From the NCBI GenBank assembly GCA_036850595.1, contig CM072168.1, positions 17,289,982-17,353,981 of the forward strand: DNA of 64,000 bases, in the 5' to 3' direction. The notes beneath the pieces are model-generated. The model was not told where the DNA came from. It worked only from the letters and a program-made list of their open reading frames with translations, and did not search any database. Shown piece by piece: positions 51,301 to 63,150 of the stretch. This stretch comes from Rhyacichthys aspro. Its lineage: Eukaryota; Chordata; Actinopteri; Gobiiformes; Rhyacichthyidae. Positions within the stretch are counted from its first letter, which is position 1. The number at the start of each line of letters is the position of its first letter. Both the position numbers and the translations under genes were made by a program.

Positions 51301-54300
51301 AGGACAGACAGTCCGTGGGATTTATCTGTAAATGTCAGGAGAGATTACATTTCTTTACATTTTTAGCTTTAACACTATTTGAACTCTTAACCCATGGCAG
51401 TATACTCACATTTTTAAGAAATTACACATTAAATATGAATCACTTCCTGATCCCTGTGAACTTTGACCTACCTCAACTTGGCACTTCAGACCTGCAAGCT
51501 GAAGTTCGGTAGAAAATTTAATAATGTGTAATTCTTCTGTGATTCTGATAGGGTTCTGTAAAAAAAAAAGGGTATATAGTGTATTATAATTTTATTTTTC
51601 CAATATGTCGTTAATGGCTGTGTATTCATCTATAAGACCAGTTCCTTACCTCATTTGACCTTTGGTTTGCAGGCTTGATTTCCTTTATTTTCTGTAAAAA
51701 CAATAACACATTTATATAGACCTTTCTTATATTATTTTACCTTTAACAAACAATTAACAAGATTTAAATCCAATTTCTTTTGGCTGCTCTCTTCAGGGCT
51801 TGTCATATTTAGTCTGGTAAAGGTTTTTATGCTGGATTCCCTTCCAAAAACAACCCTCTCCAAGGTCAAGATTTACATGCTACACTCTATCTGAGGTGAG
51901 TCAGCCACTTTACTCATTCTGTGCTTAAATACATCCATTTTCTGAATATCATAGTAACTGTTTGGTGTTGTGTGGGTCATACCATCTCTCCGAACTCTGC
52001 CACGAGGCCTCCCTCTGAAGAGTAAACATCCAGCGGCCTGTGGTTATCGGTGATGAACGCAAACTGGCGAAACCTTAGAGAGTAACTTTTTTGTCAGTTT
52101 CGAACCACAGACTGAATAACAATGTATTTAAAAACACACTTACCCTTTAATGGTCTGGACTTCTTGAACATCCCTTAATTTAACGTATAATTATAAAGTT
52201 AGTAGTTAAATCACTGTTATTCACATTAAAAAAAACGTGTGTCCATAGATACCATTAATAAAATCGTATCTTAACTTACTTGTCAAATTCAGCTTTGACT
52301 AAACTCTCGCACTGAACTTCAGGAAGTTTTATTAAGAATCTAAAGACAAAAAACATAAATCATATTAATATTTAACTTCACAGGTTTCACTGAGACACGA
52401 CGATATGTATATCTAGTGGAACATTGACCTAGTGTTTGGTCACAAGGCCTGCCATGCGATAAATTATGACTGAATTCAATAAAAGGTTTGCGAATGTAAA
52501 GCTTACCTGACTGATACAGCAAACTTCACCGAAGTCTTGAGAACTAAAGGCCTGTGAGTCAGATTGGACATCACAGGCTGTTTCTCCACCACCAGAGCAC
52601 TGGACGATAAAAAACATGAGTTAGTAATCTGTATATCTGAGTGTGAGTGGACTAGTCTGTCTGTGAAGTTCTCATTTACTGTTTAAGCAGCATTTTGAGC
52701 AATTTTGAGCTCTGTTCAATAAACAGGCTGGAGACATCAGTGATTAGATGTTTACTCTGCTCTTGCAGCTTTTTCAGTTGTTGGAGAATCTGTAGCAGTG
52801 ACCATGCCACATCGGTAAACCTAAAAATCAGATATCAGAGATCACACACTGAGCAATACCCGAGCAAAGAGATTTTTCCTATTGCAGACACATACCACAG
52901 CTCTAAACGGTCCAGGCTTGTGCTGACTGGACTTCCTATGGAGGCCATCTGCTGCCTGAGCTTCCACTTGGGCAGCTCCACTGTTATCAGAGCAGAAACT
53001 ATCTGCTCGGTGAGATTTAAAGACGCCACGATCTCGTCAATAACACCCTGCATCACAAAAACACAACGTGGAAAAGAAAACGATTCAGACAACAATATTT
53101 AAACATTCAACTAGGGTAGAAAAGGCTCGAAAAATGACAAGGAAATGTTGTTTTGATTTTTTAATAAGCAGAGAGTGGTTTGGTTAGATTACATAGGTTG
53201 GTATCACATCTACAGAAATCCAGAAATTACAAAGCTGCAACTGAATCAAACAAGCAGTCAGCCGTTTATGTGTGTATTACCAGTATCTTACACAAAAAAA
53301 TAAACTCATAAGTGTAAAAGAATTTAATGAAACACGGTTTACGGTTTATCACCTGTTCTGTCTGTTTCATGAAGTTGGCCTGGTTCAGATACTCCTGCTG
53401 CACCATCTCGTGAGATTTGGAAGATCCATTCATCTTTTTAACTGGTGAAAAAAGGCAAAAAATAATAAAAAAGCTCTGAAAAATATCAATCCTCTGTTAC
53501 TGTACTAGGCTCTCACAAATACCTTGGCTTTCCCAGGTCTTCTGTAGAAGGTTCAGTTTCTCATTTAGGATCTCCAGAGACTGAACCTTCTGCTCAGTCT
53601 CCTGCAGAGTATCATAGTACACAAATAAACTGGCAAATACGGTCAAATCTCAAATGTGTACACCGTATTTGAAATAAGGCTGTCATAGTTTACCTCAGTC
53701 AGCTTTTTCAGGTCTCTCACTTTGCTGTCCAATTCTTTATACTCTTCTTCCATGAGCGGACTGCTGCAGTGCTTGGCAATATCAGTAAAAATAAAGTATT
53801 AACTGTACATGACATTTTGTAGTGTACAACTGAACACAGCCAAACACATCAATCTATATCAGGAATAGGGAACACCGTTTGCAATTGCCACATTCTTGCA
53901 TGAAGGACAATTATGAACTAAACTGATTAATCATCATCTTTTACTGGGTTTGTTCATAGACAGCATTATGTCCCTGCAGGGGCTACTGTGGGTGCTGCAG
54001 AAAGGAGGGGTATAGGGTGTGGAATTGGCAATCTAAAATTTGCCACCAAAACTACAGGCTTCAACTTTAAACTTGCAATTAGAGCAGAAATCACATGTTA
54101 GCTACAATATTATGTTGATACTAATTCAATCTTTGATCTGACAACCAAACTGTAATCCTTATTACAAGAGGAAACAACACTCAGGTGCACGCATGTAAAC
54201 ACATGTCCAACTATTGGCAGCCTCACCTGGTCCTCTGAACAGGAGTTAAGGATTGTCTTTTCCTCCTTCAGGCATTCAGACAGGATTAGAGCCATGGCCA

Positions 54301-54919
54301 GGGGTTTACTTTCAAAGTGATACTGGGTAGATTCAGATGAATGTCAATATACATTGAATATCTTTGTAAATCTTACATAAATGAAGCATTGGATAATCTG
54401 TCCGACCAACAAGTAGTCTTTCATCAGTGAATAATCTGGTCCTGTCAGGACCTGGTTGTTGTGGAACGACTCATTTCTCAGTTCATCCAGATTCAACACA
54501 AGAGAATGAAAGCAAGTCCTCGCTGTGTTTTCATCAGCAGCCGCTAAACCCCTGAATAAAGATTACATATAACAGTTATGTACTGGGACATAAACCAGGA
54601 GCAACTGAAAAATACTTAAGACAAGGGCAAAGATATTTGTAAACGTAAAATGGAAAGCAGTGAGATTTATTATAACACAATATTTATATATATATTTATT
54701 TGTATAAAATAAATATTATGAGTCTAATTTCATGACATTGGATACAGTGTTATTTTTAGTTTTGGCTGAGCCCCTTCACACAGACTCTTACCAGTCCAGG
54801 CTCTCCACACAGAGGCTCAGGCAGCGGCGGATCTCGATCGGGAACTTGTCCTGGTACAGGCGGCTCACACGGTTCTGCAGCGCCGGCTCCAGATTCAACA
54901 GCTCCTGCCACTGGGCCAT
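48307..54919 (-). CDS. stat1-like: STAT1-like transcription factor, left tandem copy
   Basis: A latent cytoplasmic transcription factor, activated by JAK tyrosine phosphorylation in interferon/cytokine signalling. Exons in coding order (high to low): 54919-54792, 54551-54407 (or to 54377), 54322-54227, 53771-53694, 53601-53523, 53441-53353, 53047-52896, 52820-52680, 52599-52507, 52339-52280, 52173-52144, 52073-51983, 51691-51650, 51555-51472, 51221-51120, 50953-50818, 50666-50626, 50544-50468, 50133-49994, 49879-49709, 49339-49285, 49144-49069, 48411-48307. The frame stays open to a stop, giving 736 aa (746 with the longer exon 2); human STAT1 is 750. Order: N-domain (MAQWQELL), coiled coil (to about 300), DNA-binding domain (about 310-470), linker, SH2 with GNFLLRFSES (Arg581), tail Tyr667 (TDYVMRRN), Pro-rich segment, MTLEELQQEL end. 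Oddities: Cys at position 37 instead of Trp; Ser447 where STAT1 has Asn460; weak exon 2 donor; exon 4 acceptor AAG. The ATG lies in an exon whose acceptor is near 54953. It is STAT1- rather than STAT4-like in SH2. Confidence 0.9.
48762..48858 (+). mobile_element. LINE 3'-end fragment (fish L2/Rex1-like)
   Basis: The ordered strings gactatgtctccc, ccccgaggagctgg, gtctgagcatct and agatggatgg match the well-known 3' terminus of an abundant fish non-LTR element. The copy is short and decayed, and lies in the last intron of the left STAT1-like gene, on the opposite strand to the gene. Confidence 0.55.
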
Positions 54920-55169
54920 GGTCTCCGACACAAACAAGACTGTCCACGATTTCTGCAGTAAACAACTAAAGTGACGCAGTTAAATTTTATCCACAGTTAT
55001 CAACTCTTTGTCATCACTGCAGCGGAAAAATACCAGAACATAAAGTCAAATCTAAATTAAAAACTGTGCATTTAGGTAAAAAAAAAAAAAGAAAAAAAGA
55101 AGTTTGAGTGCTCTGTCTAACTCCTAAGCTTCAGCATGTCAAACACAGACAATGACGGAAGCTATGGGG

Positions 55170-55300
55170 GCAGTTTCTTTTATTCAGCTGTAAACCCAAG
55201 CACCACGTGATTCTCCAGAAACGACGCAGGGTGGTGTCAAGTCTGAAGGAAGGTTACAAGGCTTATACTTTATTTCCTGTTTTCAAAATATGAGACTTTT
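55170..55300 (-). promoter_or_regulatory. Putative promoter of left STAT1-like gene
   Basis: This block matches the promoter of the right copy in order and spacing. It has an AT-rich TATA-like site (TGAATAAA on the coding strand, about 55179-55186), an E-box CACGTG (55204-55209), a STAT-type palindrome TTCTCCAGAA (55211-55220, TTC-N4-GAA), tggtgtcaagt (about 55231) and atttcctgttttcaaaata (55272-55290). Transcription would start near 55150. The splice donor of the first, non-coding exon was not found. Confidence 0.5.
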
Positions 55301-56122
55301 ATTTTGCTATGGACTGGCAGCATGATGTTATACCTGGTTGTACACAGGATTATAAAACTACAGAGGTCCCAAGTCTTAAAGGGTTTTAAAAGGTCAAATC
55401 CTTAACTCTTAAGCCTCTAGTAAATATGGAGCACTAGGTGTTCAACAGACTTCATAATTTGTTTTTTTACCAAGTGACTGAAAGTGTTCCTCCGTCAACA
55501 TTTTCCATACAATGTGAAAAAACATAGGTGACCATAATTCTGTGTAAAATTAATATCTTAAGGCAATTACATTGGGCCCCGGGGGCAAACCATGAATATT
55601 TGGACACGTTCACGTATCTTGATTTCCAAGATATCCCTAAGCTAACCGCTTCATGAGTTTGGCTTTGGGTTATAACTGGGTCTTGATGCACTCAGTGGTT
55701 CTCAGTCAGAGTAGGTTTGACTACAACACAGTTTTTGCAAATATGTTCTCTCTATAATCTCATGCTCTCTCCAAGGGCCTGCTTACTTTATCACTTTACG
55801 TGCACTGCAATACAACATGCTCTTGACTTTCTAGATGATAAAACTCAGAAAAACAATTTATTTTAGCACAAACTATGCATGTATTTATTTATTTATTTAC
55901 CATAGCATTTTCTAATGTTATTGTATATAAAGAATGGGACCACAAAAATAATCATAATCTTATTCATTATTTTTTGACCATTTTCATTTTGTATGTTGAC
56001 AACTCACGTTCAAATTAAGTAATATATGAGAAAAGTCAGCACAAAAATTCAACACAATATTGTTTATTACAACAGAAGCCAACTCTTGTTCATATGATGA
56101 AAATTGAATTTCAGACATTGAT

Positions 56123-56128
56123 TTTATT
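56123..56128 (-). terminator. Poly(A) signal of right STAT1-like gene
   Basis: AATAAA on the coding strand, about 300 bases after the stop at 56432-56434. A second AATAAA lies at 56063-56068. Either could be used. Confidence 0.45.
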
Positions 56129-56431
56129 GACATTACATTCAAAAACTAAAGCAAAAACAATAGCACAGCAATAGATTTGTGATTAACATATAGGATCTTA
56201 ATTATAATATAGAGGAAAAGCATATATACATATTAATATACTGTACATAAACAATAAAAGGTAAATAAACAAGGAGCAAATGAAGAATAAATATGAAAGG
56301 AGATGGTGAGTGGAGACATATGCTTCACATGGCTTTGCTTTGGTCTGAAAACGTCACTGATGTTGATTTTGGTGAATATGGCTCCTTTTTGGACAACTGT
56401 GTAAACTGACAAGAATTCCTTTGGGTCAAGA

Positions 56432-59400
56432 TCATAATGTAATGTTACAGCTAATGTCAGGATCAGTCGGAGATAAGAGCATTTGCATGAAGTCGGCTGG
56501 AGAGCTATTTGAGTCCAGGACACCGGGGAAGAGCTCCTGCAGTAGCTCCTCACTCGAGACGGACTGCTGCACCTAAAAGTGGATGAAAAAAAGCAGCTCA
56601 GGAAAGGAACGTCTATCAACAGCAAATAAACACATTTTAAAATAGTGAGAAAATATCTGCAGAATAAATTGAATTGTTGATTAGCAGGAATTTTTCTAAC
56701 CTGAGCAAGGTCTGTCTCTACTTCCATGACTGACTCTGTGGGTGGAGACGGAGGAGGAGTGGAGCAGCTGTAGCAAAGTACAAGACCAGAAATGACTAAA
56801 ATTAGAACTAGAACTAGAAAAAAATAGAATAGGTGCATCAGATCAGATATGAACATGAAAAGTGCATCTGGAGCACTGACACTACGGAATTAGCAAAACA
56901 TTTTTAATCAAGATTTTAAAATGTGCCATGTTACTTACTCTGTTACACTGATGAGTTTTCTGTTCACATAACCATCTTTATTTTTAGGTGCTGAGATTCC
57001 TGCTGGGATACATTTTGTCAATTAGACATTAATGATAATAATAGGACATTTAATTGGCCCTTAAAGGTCAATAACTAAAAGTGCACTGCTATAACACATT
57101 CTCTTGTACCTCCATTTACTGACTGTGTTTGACACAGTGATGCTAACGAAGACAGAAGCATGACACAATACAGTCATTTAGGCAAATATGTATTACACAT
57201 CTATAAAATGTAGCCTTACAGTCTGTTGCAAGTAAACTTCCTTCATATTTGGTGTGTAAATCTCATTTGCAGGTTTCCTAATTTTTATATGAAATAAATC
57301 TCCACATTTTCATTACTGTTTAGGCGAGGAATTCTGTATTAGTGTCATATTATTTGCCACAGTCCAAGTTTATCCCTCAGTTTCTTAAAATCCATAGCCT
57401 TGTATTGTATTATTCTGCCTTTTTCTCTTTGCTTTGGTTAAAACTACAGCAGCCTCAAAAGGTCAAAACTCAAACCTAATACTCCTCATAGGTTTATGGT
57501 AGAGCATACACCTAACTGAATCACTACAATCAATTAAAACATGCACCATGGGGCTGAAATACAATTCAAAATTTCTGTGGCAATTCCTAGGGCATTTGGT
57601 CATTTTCATAATTGTCCAGGTTATTTTCATGATTGGAAAACTAGCCTAAATCTTAAGGTTTTCCAGGATGTGTGGGACCCTTGCTATGTGTGTGAATTGG
57701 GACATTCTTCTTTTTATTCAAGAAAACATGTCCGTGTGGTTCCTTTTGTGTTTTTAACATAAAACAATGGTGATATGAGAAATGCTTTGTACCTTCTGTG
57801 TAGTAACGTCCAAATACAACGTCCTTGGGGATGTCTGGGTACAGATACACCAGTGGATTTGTCATCTTCATCTGTTGAGCTCTCAGACTGTAGTGATATA
57901 TTATGTCGGGCAGGGACATGGCTGACAGCTCTCTCCTGGTGTAAGGCTCCACTGCGTGCACATTGACTTCTACATGACAAACATTACAGGGAGAAACGCA
58001 ACACCATCTTAAATCCAAATACACAAAGCATACTGTATACACTTTGTAGAAACCTACAGAAACCTACCTCCGTTGGAGTGTTCGACCCAGCTGAAGGTGA
58101 TGGCTCCTTCTCGGTAGCTCTCACTGAAGCGGAGCAGAAAGTTCCCACTCTGTTTATTTTGCAAAAGGAGTCGGGTTTTCTCCTTGTTCACAAAACCCAT
58201 GACCAACCTGAAACACACACATCATGCAATAATTTATATTTATATATTTCTTGAACCAGGTCAAGCCTCTTGCTCAGTTTTTCTCGAGGTAATTTTTACA
58301 GGTTGCAAACCCACCCCTCATTTCCATAGCCTGTAGGCACCTACAGTAGCCCTGCAGGGACATGCTGTGAAGCCAGTAGAGTAGATAACTTACCCGTCTC
58401 GCCAAATACACTTCAGGTGTTTCTGAATCAAGTCCAGGATTCCATCGATCCAAATCCAATCATTCTGCCGTAAAATTACAGTAAAGAGGTCAGCTCCAGT
58501 CCTACAGGTCTTTAGTGCTCTAGTGTTTGTAAAAACTGTGCACCTATAAACTCCACTGTGACCTTACACTGTCGCTCACCTTGGAAAACTTGTACCAGTA
58601 AACAAGATCATTGGGATCCTCTGTGATAAAAAAAACAACATAAATACACATATAGATGTGCAATACATATTTGCCTAAATGACAGTGTTGTGTCAATCAG
58701 TTCAGTACAATGATGAAATACTCACCCACAATTTTGCCTTTGAGTTCAGAGAGTTGGTTTTCATCCAGCTCTCTGTCACCAGTTGACAAAAACTGCCAGC
58801 TCAGGGCCTGGGACAGATGCTCCCAACTGAGAGGGGGCGGCTCCACAAACAGAGACAGGTTCTGTAGAGCAGAGAATATATACCTCAAAGTTTTATCTTG
58901 ATTTATGAAACAATTATAAAAATGTAACATTATCAGAACTAAGTGGCATAACAGATTATTACTCACTCGTGGCTGTGGACATTTTTTAAATGTCCTAACT
59001 TTAATTGAGACAGACACACAGAGGTCTTATGCGATTGTGACAAAAGGTGACAGATTTAAGATTATGAAGTGTCAATTATTGTTTATTCACATAAATAGAA
59101 TATTTAAAAGGTATTAAAACATGTACCGTAAAGCTTGTGATTAAAGAGTACATTTTTTAATTTTGCTTTTGAAAAAAGAGTCACAAACAAATTTGACTCC
59201 CAAGAATAGCCCAGTTAAAAACCACTTGAATCATATGTATTTATTTTAAATAAAGTGCATAAACAGCTACACCTTGTTCCTGGTCTTACCCTGGGTTCAC
59301 TGGTCGACAGCAGGTTGCACCACATGACAGTGGCCCAGGCACCGGGGACCTGACTGGAGCTGGTCACAACCACGAGGGGCAGGGAGCTGGTCTGGAGCAA

Positions 59401-62209
59401 GAGGAAGAGGAGAACTAATAAAGCTGAGATATAATGGATTTAAATGTTTATAATGTAGTTAACTCATTAGGGTTTTTATAAAGGTCAATACAGTCCCACC
59501 TCAATGTCACACTCCAGTCCAGCAAGCTGAAGTTTTGTCACAAACTTAATAATGTGTAGTTCTTCTGTGACCCCAATGGGATTCTGTAAAAAAAGTAAAA
59601 AATCTTTAGTTCAAATTTATTTCATGAGAGATTCTTGAATGTAACCTCTTCAAGGACAGTGTCTTACCTCAGTTGACCCTTTAACCCGTGATTTGCTTCC
59701 TTCCTTTCCTTCCTTGATTGACTGGAAGAAACAGAATCAGATTAAGTTTAGATACAGAGGTACTGCAACAGCGTAGGCAACGCCTCACTGTTGCAAAGCA
59801 GTGTAAGTGTCCCTGACCTATGTTTATACACAGTTGTCAGTTTTGTGGTGTGTGCTTCATACCATGTGTCCAAACTCTGCCACCAGGCCTCCCTCTGGTG
59901 TGTAAACATCCAACACCTTGCTGTCGCTCGCAATGAACACAAACTGACGAAATCTGGGCAACAAAAATTAGTTATTAACCACAAAGTAAATAAAATACAC
60001 TACAATATTATTTTATTTTTATTAACGTCTTACCCTTTAATTGTCTTGACTTCTTCGACATCCCTTAATTCAAAATACAACTGAATTACATTAAATGCTA
60101 TCGAGATGTTATGTAAAGAGCTATATATGGGATTAATTATAGACTTACTTGTCAAACACAGGCCTGACATTTAGCTGGCACTTAAACATAGGCAAGTTTA
60201 CTAAAAACCTAGTGAACATGTACATAATGAGGACAAAAACACTGTATTAGGAACAGTTGCAAAATGAAATGAAACATTTTGAACACACATACAGATGATA
60301 GCTGAGGTGTAAGATATATATTGTCTTACCTGATTGTTACTGTGAACCTGACTCTAATTTTCAGAATCAAAGGTCTGTGAGTCAGACTCCACATCACTGG
60401 CTGTTTCTCTATCACCAAAGCACTGGACGAAAAAGACCAAAGCCACAATCAAATACATTTCAACAGAAATTACAAAACATATATAATTGTGTGTGAGGCC
60501 TTTATTTACTTTTCCAGCAGCTTTTTGAGCAGAGACTTAGTAAATGTGTCGATTTGTTCAATGACTTCAGGCAGGTTGGAGACATCAGTGACGTGGTGTT
60601 TACTGCTCTGATCTAGCAGCTTCTTCAATTGTTGGTGAATCTGTAGCAGTGACTCTCCCACAGTGGTAAACCTGTCAATACCATCAGAAAATACTAAACA
60701 TTAGTGATCAAATACTGAGTGAACATGTGTAACGTATTTCCGACATATTTGCAAACATTTACCACATCTGTAAACGGTCCAGACTCGTGCTGACTGGACT
60801 TCCTAAGCAGGCCAGCTGTTGTCTGCGTTTCCACTCGGGCAGCTCCACTGTTATCAGAGTGTTAACAATCACTGCAGCCAGATTTACCGACTTCACAATC
60901 TGGTCAACCACCACCTGCAACGCACACAATAAAAATAATCCATGCACATTTTTATAAATATAATATCCACACAATTAAATTTAGGCTTGTTTCAATAATC
61001 GATCAGTTTACTCCACCTGTTTGGTCTGCGTGATGAAGCTGGCCTGGTTCAGACACGCTTGTTGCACAACCTCACGAGATCTGGAAAGTCCATTCATCTG
61101 CTCAACTGATAAAAAATAAAAAATAAGACCGAATTAATGGGAATTTTCAACAAACTCATCCCCTACAACCACTCTGTAACCGTACCTTGGCTTTCCCATG
61201 TCCTCTGTATAAACTCCAGCTTCTCATTTAAGACCTCCAGTGACTTTATTTCCCGCTCAGTTTCCTTCATGAGAAAATAAATATTACTCAAAAACCCAGA
61301 AACAAGCATATGAGCCAAATATACTTATTATATTTTGTAAAATGCTAGATTTACCCAGGTCTGCTTCTTCAGGGCTCTCACTTTGTTGTCCAGGTCTTTT
61401 TGTTTTTGTTCCTCAAGGCTGCAACACTATAAAAATAAAAACAAAGGTCACAATGATTAGTGGTAAATTATACCTAAGCACTTAATGGACTGGCACAAAG
61501 TAAAATAAAAGATAATTCATATGATGTCAATTCAGACAATTATTTTATCATGTTTCCAAGTTCATTTTCTGACCATTGCAAACTGTCATTTTAAAACTGG
61601 GTGAAAAACATTTTAGCAGCTTATCTTCAGTCTCACCTGTTCCACTAAACAGGAAGCCAAGATGGCCGTTTCCTCCTTCAGGCATTCAGACAAGATTACA
61701 GCCATGGCCAGAGGTTGACTTTCAAAGTGGTTCTGACACAGACAAAATAAATGGGTAAGGGTAAGAATAACTGCATTGTGCTTCAAAGTAATACGAGCGA
61801 GTTTACTTCTCAGGTGAAAATCGATACACACAACATAATACGGGGCTTACCAACAAGAAGTCTTTCATTGATGAATAATCTGGTCCCAGCAGGATGTTAT
61901 TGTTGTGGATAGACTCATTTCTCAGTTCATCCAACTTTATCACAAGAGCCTGAAAGCAAGTCGTCGCTGTGTTTTCATCAGATGCAGCTAAATCCCTAAA
62001 TAAGGAGCAGAAATTATGAATGTACGCAGATAGGAGCGAGGTTGTCTTCTGAGTTTTCTTATTGCCGAGCCAGCATCTTACCAGTCCTGGCTCTCGATCC
62101 AGACGCTGAGGCAGTGGCGTATCTCTCTCGGGAATTTTCCCTGATACAGGAGGCTCACGCGACTCTGCAAGGCCGGGTCCAGCTTCAGCAGCTCCTGCCA
62201 CTGGGCCAT
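56432..62209 (-). CDS. stat1-like: STAT1-like transcription factor, right tandem copy
   Basis: Same family and exon plan as the left copy. Exons in coding order: 62209-62082, 61995-61851, 61732-61637, 61426-61355, 61264-61186, 61105-61017, 60914-60763, 60671-60510, 60422-60330, 60208-60149, 60063-60034, 59953-59863, 59721-59668, 59583-59500, 59391-59290, 58861-58726, 58620-58580, 58464-58394, 58207-58068, 57969-57793, 56999-56939, 56767-56701, 56572-56432. The result is 756 aa with consistent phases. The N-domain keeps Trp37 (LSVWIES). The coiled coil has WKRRQQLACLG, as in STAT1. The DNA-binding domain keeps VTEELH and KGFRQF but has Ser456 at the Asn460 position. The SH2 domain has GNFLLRFSES (Arg588), REGAITFSWVE and AVEPYTRRELSA. 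The activating-tyrosine tail DGYVNRKLISVTE (Tyr678) clearly resembles the STAT1 Tyr701 motif. The C-terminal exon encodes SVSSEELLQEL rather than LPMSPEE. The ATG follows an acceptor at 62224; a 5' UTR exon lies near 62923-63013. By position it replaces human STAT4, but its SH2 and tail are STAT1-like. This looks like the more conventional copy. Confidence 0.92.
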
Positions 62210-62922
62210 GGTCTCACTAAGGACTGTCAACAATGTACTATAGTTAATACAGAGGTGGACATTTTATTTTACCAAGAGGCAGCATGAAAACCGGAGAGAC
62301 AAAATAGGAAGAACCGTGCTATGTTTTCACAATTTGAGTTAGTCATAGTTTTGCATTTGACCACAGTAAACAGACAAATCCAGACAAGTGGAATAATAAA
62401 TAAAAGTAATAATAGTAATAGTAATAAACAGATAATACAAAATTACAAACTTTTCTGGAAAATGGACAACATTCAAAGCTAAATGCTAACTTATGTCATA
62501 AATTCCCCTTTCTACCTCTTATCTGACCCAGTTTAAAGCTACAGTAGGAAACTGTGTCACTGGTTTTGTAGTTTACAAAATGTCATGACACTAGAAACTC
62601 TTTTATTATAAATGAACACTACAAGAATATTACTGGGGAGTGCATATTTATCCTGCAGCTTTCACTTTGTATCTCTGAAAAAGCTACACGAACAGAGCTT
62701 ATACAAAAGATTTCAGCAGGAAGCATAATATCAGATTACATACTTATTATTATGTCTATCTCCACCTACTTCACCTTTAATTTAGACATTTAGCCTGACT
62801 TTCTCACACAACCCTTCTCTAAAGTTACCATTAATTTAAATCTATACAAAAAATACATAACCTAATAAGATTCAATACTAAATGTCACAGTGAACATTAA
62901 TTTTAAATGAATGAGTACTTAC

Positions 62923-63013
62923 TGTGACTCTTCTTTGGTGCTGATTATTGCAAAGTGAAATAATGTCAAAACAGAAACACTACACAGCTCTGACTCACAC
63001 AAGTGAAGTCCTA
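62923..63013 (-). other. Non-coding first exon of right STAT1-like gene
   Basis: On the coding strand a strong donor (gtcaca|gtaagt) ends at 62923. The acceptor at 62224 (gttgacag) joins it to 14 leader bases before the ATG. The 5' edge is inferred from the TATA box at 63042-63049 and is accurate only to about 10 bases. Confidence 0.5.
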
Positions 63014-63041
63014 ACATCTGACTCAGAAAACGGAGGGTCAC

Positions 63042-63150
63042 TTTATATACCACAGCACACCCACAGGTCACGTGATTCTCCAGAAACACGGCTCTCCGCG
63101 TGGTGTCAAGTTGATGCACAGCGAGGGATTTCCGCTTTCAAAATAAAAGT
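63042..63150 (-). promoter_or_regulatory. Putative promoter of right STAT1-like gene
   Basis: A TATA box (TATATAAA on the coding strand, 63042-63049) is followed upstream by an E-box CACGTG (63069-63074), a STAT-type palindrome TTCTCCAGAA (63076-63085, TTC-N4-GAA), tggtgtcaagt (about 63101) and atttccgctttcaaaataa (63128-63146). The same series stands before the left copy. The palindrome would allow auto- or cross-regulation by STATs; that is inference. Confidence 0.6.

Larger units (their letters stand above)
54953..56431. other. Spacer between the two STAT1-like genes
   Basis: It holds the leader and promoter of the left copy (described separately) and the 3' UTR of the right copy at its upper end. 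I see no exon in between. An A-rich tract lies at about 55080-55098. Confidence 0.5.

Noticed and set aside
56233..56856. 207-codon - strand open frame as one exon
   Set aside because: It runs through an intron between the STAT exons at 56701-56767 and 56432-56572; the spliced reading matches the family, the continuous one does not.
56432..62209. Right copy as STAT4
   Set aside because: Its position suggests STAT4, but the REGAITF, AVEPYT and GYV-LISVTE strings are STAT1-type and STAT4 tail strings are absent.
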